NCBI GenBank assembly: GCA_039583875.1
Contig: CM077163.1
Span: forward strand, 108,323,213 to 108,387,212
Source of the DNA: Platanthera guangdongensis
Taxonomy: Eukaryota > Streptophyta > Magnoliopsida > Asparagales > Orchidaceae
Reading direction: 5' to 3'
DNA: 64,000 nucleotides
Under the pieces are notes generated by a model. It saw only the letters and a program-made list of their open reading frames with translations, ran no database searches and was not told where the DNA came from. Both the position numbers and the translations under genes were made by a program. Positions 54,300 to 64,000 of the stretch are shown in pieces (the stretch's first letter is position 1; each line of letters opens with the position of its first letter).

Positions 54300-54860
54300 A
54301 TTAGGCTTGCAAGGAGGGCTCGACGACCAGCGCGAGTTCGACGAACATTGGAGAATTCATTGAGTGCAGAGTTGGAAACGTTCGACGAAATTGGAAGAAA
54401 ACGTTGAATGTAGAAGTAGGAGGGGGTGTTCGACGAATTTGGAAGAAAACATCGAACACGGAAGTTGGAGGAGGCGTTCGACGAATTAGGAAGAGTTTGT
54501 TAAAGAAGGCTGAGTTCGACGAACTTGAGATGATTCATCGAACGCAGAAAAGAGAAGATGGTGTGTTCGACTTGGAGAATTTATCGAACACAGAACTGGA
54601 AGCGTTCGACAAAAATGGGCCGAAGGCATTCAATGAAAATGGAGAAATCATCGAACGCAGAGCTGGAAGCGTTCGATGAAAATGGGTCGAAGGCGTTCGA
54701 CGAAAATGGAGAATTCGTCGAACGCAGAGCTCGAAGCGTTCGATGGAAATCGGCCGAAGGCGTTCGACAAAAATGGAGAATTCGTCGAATGCAGAGCTGG
54801 AAGCGTTCGACGAACTTTTCCTGAAGGCGTTCGACAAAATTGGGCCGATCGATGAAATTT
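54300..54860 (+). repeat. TTCGACGAA / TTCGTCGAA imperfect tandem array
   Basis: A degenerate repeat of roughly 60-65 bp built on phrases such as GCGTTCGACGAAAATGG, GAGAATTCGTCGAACGCAG and AGCTGGAAGC, about seven to eight copies, clearest at 54590-54850. The 9-mers TTCGACGAA and TTCGTCGAA are reverse complements, so neighbouring units can pair. All frames stay open through the array on both strands, a consequence of the repeat and not evidence of coding. Confidence 0.85.
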
Positions 54861-55031
54861 GAGCTGAAAAACTTCATACCTGTAAAAGAAAGAAAACAAT
54901 CATTAGTGGTATTAATATATACAATATGAGGTCAAAATAAAGCTTTAAAAATATGAATTACATAATAAAAACTGTAAATACCCTAGTAGTTTAAACTACA
55001 AAACGTATTATCACCTATTTTCATGAAGATG

Positions 55032-55038
55032 TATAAAA
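55032..55038 (+). promoter_or_regulatory. TATA box, Copia E LTR
   Basis: GATGTATAAAAGGCCG, about 170 bp downstream of the TTCGACGAA array. Confidence 0.65.
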
Positions 55039-55917
55039 GGCCGCCTTGTTTTCTGTGCCTAATAATCTGGAGAAATTGGAAGGACGGGAGTTCGTGAATT
55101 CTAGTGTTAGGACTCTCTTTCTTGAGCTCCGTTCCACAAATCTCCGTCGAAGAAGAAGATAGTAATATCCCTCCAACTCATGATCGAAAGACTTCGACGA
55201 TCCAAGATCTACATCAAATACGAAGAGCGGACCGGTTTCCATCAAACGGAGATCTCAAGCACCGGCCGAGGATCGTTCTATTGAAAAATCTTCATGAGGG
55301 AGAACTTCAACCTTTTAAATAATTATATATCTTATTCCATTAATCTATTTGGTTTTTCTAAATCTTGTGGAGAGGAAAATTATCCGGTAAGGGTCGTCGG
55401 AATCCGGGTAGGACTCTGTGGGAAATCGTCCTAGGGATAAGGACGTCTAGATCGGGAGGATCTAGTGTTGATCTAAGACTCTTCACCTTGTGTGAAGGTG
55501 AAGAGTCGGCTCGAAGACTTTTCCTGGAGTGAAACGAGAGAGCCAACCAGTCCGTGGAGGGGATCGGTATAGAAACCAAAAGTTTGTTTCTACTCATCGC
55601 CTCGATCTCCGACGTCACGGATTTCACCTTTTTGTACTCATCTATAACTATTATTATTTTGAAATCATGCATTGAAATCTTTTATTTCTGTGTTGATTGT
55701 TTCTGGAGGTGTGCTGTGATTGCTTAGAGAATTTGTGTGCTGGTTGGACTCAGATCTGCACAGGGGAACGAGTTCATAGACCTACCGCCGCATTTAGATA
55801 TCTAACGCCCCGTGTTAGCTTCCAGAACTCGAATTCCTGGATAGAAATTTTTTAAATTCATCTTAACGCGCCAAACCTTATTCACCCCCCCTCTAAGGTT
55901 GACCACAGGATCCAACA

Positions 55918-57060
55918 AATTGTGTGCATGTATGAGATAGACTTTACTGCTTTTATTCTCGTTGACTAGTTTGAGTAGGACTTGCAATTTTTCACCTACT
56001 CATTTGAGTAGGACATGTCATTTCCCGCCCACTCGTTTGAGTAGGACTCGCATTTTTCAAATTTCATTTCCCGCCTACACATTTTAGTAAGTCTTGCAAT
56101 TTTACCACTTTCATTTCCCGCCTACTCGTTTGAGTAGGACTTGTCATTTCCCGCGTACTCGTTTGGGGAGGACTTGTAATTTCTCATATGCTTGTTTGAG
56201 CAGGACTTGTCATTTGTAGCCTAATCGTTTGAGTAGGACTTGTCATTTCCGGCCTACTCATTTGCGTAGGACTTGTAATTTTACAACTCTCATTTCCCGC
56301 CTACTCGTTTGAGTAGGACTTACAATTTACCACTTTCATTTCCCGCCTACTCATTTGTGTAGGACTCATTTTTTACTGCTTTCTTTACTGCTTTCATTTT
56401 CCCGCCTACTCGTTTGAGTAGGACTTGCAATTTCAATTATGCATTTTCATTTCATAAGACGTCCAAATTCTGATGACTGGCTAATCTCTCTTATCCCTCG
56501 GTATCGAAGAGTAGTGGGACAGATATAATATTTTTAAATAATTAAAGGTCTTTTTTCTCTTTAATTAAGAACTTAAGGTGTACCCCGGTTATACGACCCA
56601 TAGAACCACAAATCTATGTGTGGTCTTTATGTTTGTTGTCTATACACTAGGTAGCCAAGTGGCCGTGCTTATGGACTGATCACCCTTGGGTAAAGATGTC
56701 CACACTAACCCTCAAGAGAGGAGGCACAGAATTCTACCAGATTTGGTCGCACCCCAATAGCGGGTTTCTTAGTGTAATGCGGGAATTAAGAAGAATCTTT
56801 CGTCTAACGAAAGCTCGGTCGAATACTCTTAATTTTCAGGTGAGCGATAGTCTTAGAGATAGGTGAGCTCATTATTTTGGAACCTCCACGTTTAAGTTTC
56901 CCATTTAATTGAATTGAAATTTTAGATCTCTAGTTATATAAAAATATTTTTAGTCATAATCAATTCGATGTCGAGCGTTATTCCTTCATCGATTTTCTAG
57001 TAACTTTTTTATAGCTTTTAAATAACCGCTTTAGTTAATTAAAAACCAACACCTTTATTT
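55918..57060 (+). repeat. Athila-like family-2 LTR, plus orientation, 5' truncated
   Basis: Inverted relative to the copy at about 60040-62874: GGTGAGCGATAGTCTTAGAGATAGGTGAGCTCATT at 56841 onward is nearly the reverse complement of 60380-60425, and both have the CCTACTC/GAGTAGG array. The left edge directly follows the Copia E LTR end. No coding region. Confidence 0.65.
55965..56440 (+). repeat. CCTACTCGTTTGAGTAGG hairpin array
   Basis: About a dozen copies of a 30-45-bp unit: hairpin CCTACTCGTTTGAGTAGG (7-bp arms, GTTT loop) followed by ACTTGCAATTT...TTTCATTTCCCG. Substitutions in one arm are sometimes matched in the other (for example CCTACTCATTTGCGTAGG is not compensated, CCTACTCATTTGAGTAGG is a loop change). 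The reverse-oriented equivalent is at 60890-61210. Confidence 0.85.
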
Positions 57061-57229
57061 TCGGTAGAATAATAGTCCCTCCTGAAGCAGTAGAAATAAT
57101 CATCCTACCCCGAGAAATATATGACCTCAATATTCCCCCTGAATATCATGTAATACTTGCCAGAGGTGCACTTGCCTCCTTTCGTCGCATGAAATCCGAA
57201 CCCAGCATGCTCCCTAAATAAATTAGAGC

Positions 57230-57907
57230 CAGGTTCGCGCGCATCACATACCTCTAGCATTGAAGACCCTTTTTGGAGAATTTGAGGATGTCTACCCAGA
57301 TGATTTACCGCTCGAGTAACCCCCCATGCGAGAAATTCAACACGAGATTGATTTCATTCTGGGTTCCTCGTTGCCCAACCTTCCCCATTATCGACTTAAC
57401 CCCTCCACAAACCTTGAAATGCAAAAACTAATTTTGGATTTGCTAAGTAAGGGGTTCATCCGTCATAGTAAGAGTCCTTGTGTCATACCCGTATTATTGC
57501 TCCCTAAGAAATATGGTTCTTGTAGGATGTGTGTGGATTATAGGGCCATTAATAAAGTAACTGTCAAATACAGGTTTCCAATCCCTTGTTTGGATGACTT
57601 ATTGGACATGTTAGCCGGGGCCAAGATTTTTTCTAAATTAGATCTTAACGGTGGTTACCATCAAATCAGGATTAGGGAGGGAGACGAGTTGAAAGGGACA
57701 TTTAAATCAAAGGACAGACTTTATGAGTGGTTGGTGCTCGTGGAAGGGCTCACTAATGGCCCGACTACATTTTCGAGGTTGATGACTTTAGTGTTCAAGC
57801 GTTACCTAGGAAAATTGGTAGTTATATATTTTGATGATATCTTAGTCTTTAGCGCCTCTCCGAACGATCATGAGTCACACTTGAGGACAATACTTACCAT
57901 GTTGTGA
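57230..57907 (+). pseudogene. CRM-like chromovirus reverse transcriptase
   Basis: From about 57260 the reading LKTLFGEFEDVYPDDLPLE ends in a TAA-type break, then [98 protein letters not shown] and the catalytic [14 protein letters not shown]. The [18 protein letters not shown] and YRFPIP phrases are characteristic of the CRM/Reina side of chromoviruses. In the palm motif region [11 protein letters not shown] replaces the usual MPFGLxNAPxTF. A TGA at 57905 ends the frame. gag and protease are not present. Confidence 0.85.
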
Positions 57908-58840
57908 AAGGAAAAGTAATTTGTTAACCTTAAAAACTGTACGTTCAGTGTTCCATCTGTGGAGTTCCTTGGATATATTGTGAGTTTGGAGGGCATACAT
58001 GTTGATCCAAAGAAGGTACAAGCCATTATGGATTGGCCGGAACCAACCAATATACGGGAAGTTCTGAGTTTTCATGGCCTGGCTACTTTTTAATCCCCGA
58101 TTTATCTGGTATTTTAGTAGTATCATGGCACCGATCACGGAGTGCAAGAAGAAGGGAGATTTCACGTGGAAAAAATCAGCTGCTAAAGCGTTTAAAAAAA
58201 TTAAATACCGAATTTCAGAAGCACCTCTTTTATAGTTACCGGATTTTAAAAGGTTTTTGAATTGTCCTATGATGTGTCTGGAGTCTGTATTGGCGGTGTA
58301 TTAAGCTAAGAGGGTCATCCTATTGGGTACTTTAGTGACAAGCTCGCAGGGCCGAAATTAAATTATTCTAATTATGATTGGGAGTTTTATGCAGTTATTC
58401 TGTACATACAGCATTGGCGACCTGATTTACTCTCCAAGGAGTTTGTTATCCTATCCGATCACGAGGCTTTGACGTTTATCTATTCCCAAAATAAGGTTAG
58501 CCCAAGGCATGCTAAATGGGTCTCCTATCTTCAAGAGTACACCTTTATAATAAAACATCTTAAGGGAACTCTAAATCGTGTGGCGGATGCTCTTAGTCGT
58601 GTCTCGTTATTGTTTTCCATGCTAGAGGTGAAAGTGATTTGGTTCGATAGGAATAAGGATGAGTACGTTCATTGCCCGGATTTTAAGGAATTCTATTATT
58701 CCACGCAAAACAACTCTCCCACTACCATTTCAGCATATTATATTCGGGACAGTTATTTATTTAAGCATCGAAGCTTTGTATTCCTCATTCTTCCCAACAT
58801 CATTTCATTGTGTGGGAATTACATATCAGTGGTTTAGGTT
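57908..58840 (+). pseudogene. CRM-like RT connection and RNase H
   Basis: Same frame after the TGA: NCTFSVPSVEFLGYIVSLEG then HVDPKKVQAIMDWPEPTNIR, followed by a heavily decayed 150 bp. RNase H resumes at 58265 with YDVSGVCIGGVLS, GYFSDKLAGPKLNYSNYDWE, FVILSDHEALTFIYSQNKVS, PRHAKWVSYLQEYTFIIKHL and NRVADALSRVSLL. Catalytic acidic residues are partly retained. Several stops. Confidence 0.82.
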
Positions 58841-59860
58841 ATCATTTCGGCCGTGACAAGACCATTATGTTAGTGGAAGATAAGTTCCACTGGTCAGGCA
58901 TTACGTCAACGATTAATTAAATTGTGGGGAGTTGTATTTTGTGTCAATTAGCTATGTGTAGTAAAACGAATGCGAGACTTTATACCCCTCTTCCGATTCC
59001 TTCCATTTCTGGGAAGATGTTAGTATGGATTTTATTCTAGCCCTACCTATCACGTTTATACGTCATGATTCCATTCTGGTGTTAGTAGATCAGCTTTCTA
59101 AAATGTCCTATTTTATCAGGTGTAATAAAACCAACGATACATCACATGTTGGGAAATTATTCTTTAAGGAAATTGTTGGGCATCAGGGCATTCCAAAAAC
59201 TATAGTGACCAATCGGGACGTGAAATTTACTAATTATTTTTTGAAGAACCTTTGAAGGATTATGGGCACTAACAATTATTTTCTTCGGCATACCATCCAC
59301 AGACGAATGGGCAAACAGAAGTGGTAAACAGAAGTTTGGGTAGTTTACTTCTTTATCTTGTGGTGACCATAATGGTATGTGAGAACTAATCCTTCCCCAT
59401 GCTCAGTTAACGTACAATAATTCAAAAAATAGGTCCATAAGTTTATAACCAAATGAAATAGTGCACGGATATAAAGCACCAGTGCAACTTGACTTGATTC
59501 TGTTAACTACATCTTATAAGTCGAATCAATTTGCACAAGATTTTACCTCTCATGTTCACAATTTACATAAGCACATTAATGAGGCGCTAACCACATAATA
59601 TGCATCTTATCAATCTCATACTAACTTACATAAGAGAACATCTCGCTTTAAGGTTGGCGATTTAGTCATGGCACATCTCGTCACTGAACGGATGCCTTCG
59701 TGCACTATAGAAAAGTTGGCGAATCGGCAGGCTGGTCCTTTTCGAATTTTAAAGAAAATATTAGAAAACGCATATCTTTTGGAGTTACCTATTGATTGAG
59801 GAATTTCCCCTATTTTCTATGTGTCTGATTTAGCGCCATATGTTTCTCCACAACTTTAAT
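58841..59860 (+). pseudogene. CRM-like integrase, heavily decayed
   Basis: Scattered over three frames: CILCQLAMCSKTNARLYTPL (zinc-finger side), DFILALPITFIRHDSILVLV (Asp 1), DQLSKMSYFIRCNKTND, HQGIPKTIVTNRDVKFTNYF (Asp 2), AYHPQTNGQTEVVNRSLGSL (Glu region), then RFKVGDLVMAHLV-like and QAGPFRILKKILENAYLLEL toward the C-terminus near 59860. Many stops and small indels; the oldest-looking coding remnant in the window. Confidence 0.78.
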
Positions 59861-60889
59861 TATCTACCTGTCTGTTTGGGTCCACTGAGTTTTCTAATGG
59901 GTTGGGTGGTGAGGTTGTTGATGCGGGTTAAAACTCCAAAAATTAGTTCGAGCACGCGGCACCCCGGGCGGTTTTATTTGTAAAAGCGGATTTGGATTTA
60001 TTTAGAAAACGGGGCGCGCGTATTTATTATTTCGATATAAAACAGATGAGATCAAGTTTTAACGAAAGGAGGCAAGTGCATCTATCATGAGTAGTGCAGG
60101 ATATTCCGGTGTGGAATATCGAGGTTATATTATTCTCGGGGTCGGGTTGATTGTTTCTACTGTTTCCTGTACGGGACTATTATTTTACCAATATTTAAAA
60201 TGTCGGGTTATATTTTTATATATAATAAAAAAGGCAGAAAATGAAAGCATAAAAGGAGAAGCCGATGACGAGCTTATCGCGACCGCATCGAATAAAATTT
60301 GAACTAAAATAAACTTTTAATAAAAAGAGATCCTAAATTTCAAATTAATTAAGGCGGAGACTTGGCCGTGAAGGTTCCACTAAAATGAGCTCACTTATCT
60401 CTAGAACTATCGCTCACCTGAACATTAAGACTATTTGACCGGGCTCTTGTCTGACGAAGTATTCCTCTTAATGCCCGCATTACGCTAAGAACCCCGCTAT
60501 TGGGTGCGGAACCCAATCCTGTAGAGTTTGCGCGCCACCTTTCTCGAGGGTTAGTGCGGAACTCTCTTTACCAAGGGGTGATCGGTCCATATGCACGACC
60601 TCTCGGCTAGCTACCATATGGACTACAGAAATAAAGCCCACACATCGATATGTGGTTCTACGCGCCGTAAACCCGAGGCAATCCTTAAGTAATTTTATTA
60701 ATTAGAAAAACAGGACCTTTAAATATTTAAAGTTATTTTATCTGTCCCAATATTCTTCGATACTAAGGGCTAAAAGCTGTTAGCCACTCATCGGAATGAG
60801 GACGGCTTGCGATGAAAGCAAGAAAATAAAGCAGAAAATGAAAGCGATAAAAGAAAGCAATAAAGGAAAGAAGTAAATGAAAGTGATAT

Positions 60890-61210
60890 ATTGAAAGTCC
60901 CACTCAAACGAGTGAGACTGAAATGAAAGCAGAAAATGTCAAGTCCCGGCTCAAACAAGTGGGCGAGACAAAATAATGCGAGTCCTACTCAAATGAGTAG
61001 GAGAAAATAAATGCACCCACGCACGCACTCTAAAGAAAGTAAATACTCATACACACAAATCCTACTCAAATGAGTACGTGGAAAATAAAGACCCGTCATT
61101 TAACTCTTGACAAGTAGTCGGAAATAAATGCAACACACACTAACTTTACAGAAAGTAAATACTCACACACAAATCCCACTCAAATGAGTAGGTGGAAAAT
61201 AAAGACCAGC
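60890..61210 (-). repeat. CCTACTC/GAGTAGG hairpin array, reverse copy
   Basis: Several CCTACTCAAATGAGTAGG-type hairpins, more diverged than the plus copy, separated by GAAAATAAA-rich spacers and ACACACACACTC tracts. Confidence 0.7.
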
Positions 61211-62185
61211 CATTTAACTCTTAACAAGTAGGTAGAAATAAATGCAACACACACAATCACTCCACATGAAATAAACACACACACCCACTCTACTGAAAAT
61301 GAAAGAAAGCTGTAAAAACTAACTCATACACGCACGCACACGGACAAAACAAATTAGAATAACTAAGTTGCTGGAAAATTAAAACGACTGTATTTCTACT
61401 ACTAGAATGCGGTAGAAATGCATAAAAAGTGAAAATAAAAATTAACGGAGCAAAAGATTTTGCAAATAAACGCAAAATGGAAATGCTCGAAAAATTAAAA
61501 TGAATACATTTCTACCGCTAGAATGCGGTAGAAATGCGTAAAATGAAGTCAAAAAAATTAAATAAGCAAAACGGTTTTGAGCCAAAATCAAAGTGCTCGA
61601 AAAATTAAAACAACTACGTTTTCATTCTTATAACTATATAGAAGCGCTTAAAAAGTGAAAATAAAGCTAAAAGAGAACGAAAAGTTTTTGATCCTAAACA
61701 GGCTAAGTTAAAGAAAATTAAAAACCACCTTTTAAAACATTTTTATAAATCATAGGAATGAAAACAAAGTAAAAATAATAAACTAAACTGACACAAGTAC
61801 GGTCTATGAAAATAATTTTGCGATTACGACGACTAGAAAATTGATAAATTTCTAAGTTAAACTAGTTAACAAAGCTAAAGAAAAACAAAAAAAGCACAAA
61901 AAAGAAGAACGAAAAATTACTTAAGGTAGGGTGCTTTGGCGGATTTTCATACAACATAGAGGAGAAAAGAAACATCTCTATTAAGTAAAAAAGGGTTACA
62001 ATGAAGCAAAAACAAATACATAAAAAGGGGCAAAGAAAATTCCCTTACATTGCATAACAGCCCCCAAGAACAGCCCTAACCTAAGCAAAGTGGTCCAAAA
62101 AAGGGGAACATGAATACATACAAAACACTGGAATTTATAGGCAAAATTTTCAAAGAACACGCCCTCCGACATGGGCATATCAGGG

Positions 62186-62196
62186 GGGGGGGGCGT
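62186..62196 (+). repeat. Short G run
   Basis: CAGGGGGGGGGGGCG; one of several G/C homopolymers in the window whose length may be unreliable. Confidence 0.7.
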
Positions 62197-62229
62197 CTCA
62201 CAACTGTACATGAGTTGACCATCGATTTG

Positions 62230-62700
62230 ACGGCAAAGGTGACTTTGGGGCTAAAAACGCGGCGGTCACGCCCCTTGTCACGGGCGTGATGGTGGGTGTG
62301 TCGTGGAGGTGGATCTAGGCGTGGGTTGCGTCGAAAAGTCACCGGCGCAGTCTTGTCGGCCAGGTGGAGGAGTACACGCCCGTGTGGCATCTTAACACGG
62401 GCATGTTGGGTAGGGTCGATGAATGTTGAATGTAGTTTTGTCGAGCTGGAAGCCCTGATCGTTGATCGAGAATGACACGGGCATGTCGAATCATGGGACA
62501 CGGCCGTGTCCCGGTCGGGTTGTCGAACATCGAGCGCAAAACTTCAAGCTCGGTGATACGGGTTAGATCACAGCAGTGTCACATTTGACACGGCCGTGTG
62601 ACAGGGCATGTCACACTTTTCTTCTTCAAATGCGCTGATTTCACGGGAAATGAAGTATCACGCCCTGGTCACGGGCGTGACCCGAAGTACACGGGAGTGT
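62230..62700 (-). repeat. CACGGGCGTG palindrome array in the family-2 LTR
   Basis: TCACGGGCGTGA, ACACGCCCGTGTGG, GGGACACGGCCGTGTCCC, GACACGGCCGTGTGACAGG and TCACGGGCGTGACC within 470 bp. Same word family as the arrays in the Athila and Tekay LTRs. It lies early in the LTR (U3 side) on the minus strand. Confidence 0.82.
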
Positions 62701-62874
62701 ACTATGCAAACTTTTTCATTTCCTGAAAAATTTCAGAAAATCAAAAATAAACTAAGTTAGAAAATATTTACAAAATAGGAGCAATTTATTAAAGAAAATT
62801 AAGTAAAAATAACAAAAATAAAGTAAAATGACTTATTAAATGTACATAAAAGTAGGTATATTTACAACTCATCA

Positions 62875-62889
62875 AATACCCCCATACTT
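62875..62889 (-). other. Polypurine tract of a minus-strand Athila-like element
   Basis: The minus strand reads AAGTATGGGGGTATT directly before the LTR start TGATGAGT, the same layout as 22768-22782 before the plus-strand Athila LTR but with the G run intact. Confidence 0.75.
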
Positions 62890-64000
62890 ATGCCTTTGTT
62901 ATTCCAGAGCAAAAGTTGGAGATGAACTTATAAGGAATAAAAGAAATCCTAAGTTTAGATACCGCTTGAATTAATTGAAAGAAAGATCAAAACATTTATC
63001 TGGGGTATAAGTGTCATGTCCTAAATTATGACAAAAATTTAAATAAAGGAAGTGTTTCAGCTAAAGACTTCTCGTTATAAGCAAATAGATAGCAAAAAAA
63101 CGTATTTGTTAGGTTAACAAAACTAGATAGGATTATGAAACTGTAGCTTATAAGAATTATAGAAAATAATAAAATTTAAAATTTATGCTCTCGAAAAGAT
63201 TTTAAAATTAAATCTAGAATCTTTTGAAATTGGCGGAGTAGGATGTCGTGGTATATGAAGAAGACTTTGATTTTTTTTAGAGGCGTGGGTATATTTTTTT
63301 CGCTCGAACTTCTAATGAGTTTTTTTTGTTTTGAATGGATGTTAGGAAAACGAAATCTTATTTTCCATAACATAAAATATTTTTTAACAAATTCATAATA
63401 ATCCACTGTATATGTATATGAGTAATGAATTTTATCCTCTTACTCCGTAATATATATTCTTTTCAAATATTGGATGACTATGTTTACGGAACGAAATCTT
63501 ATTCTCATTGACATAGGATCTTTTAAGGATCAAAAACATGCCAAGTATGACATGAAAAAAAGGTGATATGTAGGTTTTTGTTTTTCAAAAAAAAACTAGG
63601 TTTAATAAAAAACTTTTGAGAACAACCTTTATAAATTAAACGTTCCTATATTTCGGAAAAAACTTGGAGTAAACATAACTTGAAATCTAAGATTGTTATT
63701 TTCTAACAAAATAAATTTGCAACTATTTAGATAAATTAGAAGTGGTGCTGAAAACAAGCTCAATCTAAATAAAAAAATCATACGAAAATTATTTAAAACT
63801 TAACCACAGGTATCTAAATCTATCGATTTCTAATTAATAAACGAATAGTAAGCAAAAAATTAAAAGAATTCGCCTATAAATTAACTCGCAGCTAAATTTT
63901 TGGAGAGCGAAAAGTGTTAAGAATGAGATAATTGATTTATTCGTTACATAATTAACAAAATATTTTTTGGATTTTTAGGATTTTTATCAATTTTTTGTAT
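62890..64000 (-). other. 3' spacer of a minus-strand Athila-like element; no gene seen
   Basis: Very AT-rich with poly-A/T runs and only short chance ORFs. Its position beyond the polypurine tract makes it the non-coding 3' spacer equivalent to 21213-22767. The coding body would lie to the right of the window. Confidence 0.55.

Larger units (their letters stand above)
54204..55917 (+). repeat. 3' LTR of Copia element E, right part
   Basis: Contains the TTCGACGAA array (54300-54860), a TATA box (55032-55038), a leader with TCGAAGACTT and CTTCACC stretches, then TTATTCACCCCCCCTCTAAGG and the terminal GGATCCAACA. The ending closely follows Copia LTR style (compare the SIRE LTR CACCCCCCCTCTAGG end). 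No primer-binding site follows at 55918, consistent with a 3' LTR. Confidence 0.6.
60040..62874 (-). repeat. Athila-like family-2 3' LTR, minus orientation
   Basis: On the minus strand it starts TGATGAGTTGTAAAT at 62874, directly after a polypurine tract, so it is a 3' LTR of an element lying to the right. It contains the CACGGGCGTG array (62230-62700), long AT-rich segments, the CCTACTC/GAGTAGG array (60890-61210) and, near 60060-60090, the phrase GATGCACTTGCC shared with the end region of the Athila-like LTR at 13430. The U5 edge is approximate. Confidence 0.65.

Noticed and set aside
54404..54899. Overlapping frames on both strands with 'FDENG', 'RRARSVR' and 'FVERLRPI' repeats
   Set aside because: Products of the TTCGACGAA tandem array in the Copia E LTR, without a domain or start context.
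60087..60302. 71-residue ORF with an ATG and a hydrophobic stretch (GYIILGVGLIVSTVS)
   Set aside because: It overlaps the U5 end region of the minus-oriented Athila-like LTR, lies in AT-rich DNA where hydrophobic codons are expected, and has no recognised relatives or promoter.

Overview
This window is plant nuclear DNA made almost entirely of nested LTR retrotransposons. I see no host gene, rRNA, tRNA or CRISPR array. Every coding stretch I can recognise is retroelement gag, protease, reverse transcriptase, RNase H, integrase or accessory ORF, apart from one MULE/FAR1-type fragment. The lineages are typical of a flowering plant with a repeat-rich genome: Tat-like, Athila-like, Tekay/Del-like and CRM-like Ty3/Gypsy, and SIRE/Maximus-like Ty1/Copia. 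I cannot name the species.

Layout. 1-4494: gene-free, AT-rich, ending in a probable retroelement LTR edge. 4495-7528: 5' part of a Tat-like element (A, minus strand: LTR, gag, protease). 7529-11479: the 3' end of an oppositely oriented relative (B), holding an antisense accessory gene with its own TATA box and at least one candidate intron, then a plus-oriented LTR. 11480-40669: a second minus-strand Tat-like element (C). It is split by a 12.5-kb Athila-like element (11934-24388, target duplication GAAGG) and by a 12.7-kb SIRE-like Copia element (26745-39414, target duplication CAGGG). Removing each insertion rejoins C's reading frame exactly.

40670-55917: 3' end and 3' LTR of another Copia element (E). 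That LTR appears to be interrupted by an Athila-like solo LTR, which is interrupted by a 10.5-kb Tekay-like element (42945-53424, target duplication GTGCG), which is in turn interrupted by a MULE/FAR1-domain fragment (about 49741-50509). 55918-62874: two inverted copies of the same Athila-like LTR family flanking a decayed CRM-like chromovirus pol fragment. 62875-64000: the 3' spacer of an Athila-like element on the minus strand.

The elements are dead copies with nonsense codons and frameshifts, but three keep both LTRs and target duplications. The most interesting signal is shared promoter architecture. Several unrelated families carry arrays of short CpG-containing palindromes just upstream of a TATA box: GTGTCGACAC in SIRE, ACACGG[C/G]CGTGT in Athila, and TTCGACGAA/TTCGTCGAA in Copia E. 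In both the SIRE-like and Athila-like elements a second copy of the array plus TATA sits inside the element, directly ahead of the accessory ORF that follows pol. This suggests an independent promoter for that ORF. Other points of interest are an in-frame 72-bp intron-like insert in the Tekay protease region, the TATA-driven antisense gene in Tat element B, and the captured MULE fragment.
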